Part shown: one piece after another, positions 63,938 to 64,000 of the stretch
Position numbering within the stretch: the first letter of the stretch is position 1
Layout of the letters: each line of letters starts with the position of its first letter
DNA from: Nymphaea colorata
Taxonomy: Eukaryota > Streptophyta > Magnoliopsida > Nymphaeales > Nymphaeaceae
DNA length: 64,000 nt
Assembly: GCF_008831285.2 (NCBI RefSeq)
Contig: NC_045139.1
Span: forward strand, 14,802,354-14,866,353
Reading direction: 5' to 3'
Position numbers and translations under genes: made by a program
Notes under the pieces: generated by a model
Told to the model about the DNA's origin: nothing
Database searches by the model: none
Seen by the model: the letters and a program-made list of their open reading frames with translations, nothing else

Positions 63938-64000
63938 CTGAGAAGCATTTAGATCAAGAGATATTAGTTGCAGAGAAAGGGTGCAGAAGTTGTATTGGAA

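Noticed and set aside
1-64000. CRISPR arrays, operons, bacterial promoters, rRNA
   Set aside because: The sequence is plant nuclear DNA; no regularly spaced repeats of that kind and no rRNA were seen. A full tRNA scan by eye is not reliable, and only the SINE-like tRNA head was noted.

Overview
This is a stretch of a flowering-plant nuclear chromosome. Supporting evidence: four intron-bearing genes of plant-specific or plant-typical type (a type-A heterotrimeric G-protein gamma subunit, an ARL5-type small GTPase, a LONGIFOLIA/TRM-type protein and a UTP10/HEATR1 ribosome-biogenesis protein), AT-rich noncoding DNA, GT-AG introns, a Ty3/gypsy chromovirus remnant and many hAT-like and other short repeats. 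The LONGIFOLIA-like gene has strikingly GC-rich exons, as is common in monocots and some early-diverging angiosperms, but the species cannot be fixed from the sequence.

Layout. About 0.4-4.34 kb: G-protein gamma gene on the + strand (four coding exons, 107 aa). 4.65-10.38 kb: ARL5 on the - strand (two coding exons split by a 5.2 kb intron), converging tail-to-tail with the gamma gene with only 305 bp between stop codons. 10.4-11.46 kb: ARL5 leader and promoter. 11.5-30.1 kb: gene-poor, repeat-rich DNA containing a 409-bp tandem duplication, a hAT-like element into which a rearranged Ty3/gypsy element has inserted (LTRs in inverted orientation, 15.88-20.76 kb), a SINE-like element and microsatellites. 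30.12-33.6 kb: LONGIFOLIA-like gene, + strand. 33.6-41.85 kb: intergenic, with dispersed repeats. 41.85-63.94 kb and beyond the right edge: UTP10, - strand; 30 coding exons (5,240 nt, 1,745 codons plus stop) are visible and the N-terminal exons lie outside.

The genes do not form a pathway: they cover G-protein signalling, vesicle traffic, microtubule-linked organ shape, and pre-rRNA processing. The strongest pattern beyond the genes is a family of short hAT-like transposons with termini of the type CTAWGTCACA and 8-bp target duplications. At least six copies are seen, five of them inside introns of ARL5 and UTP10, and one carries the end of a transposase-like gene. All exon boundaries were derived by eye from splice signals, reading-frame phase and family similarity; no alignment was run.
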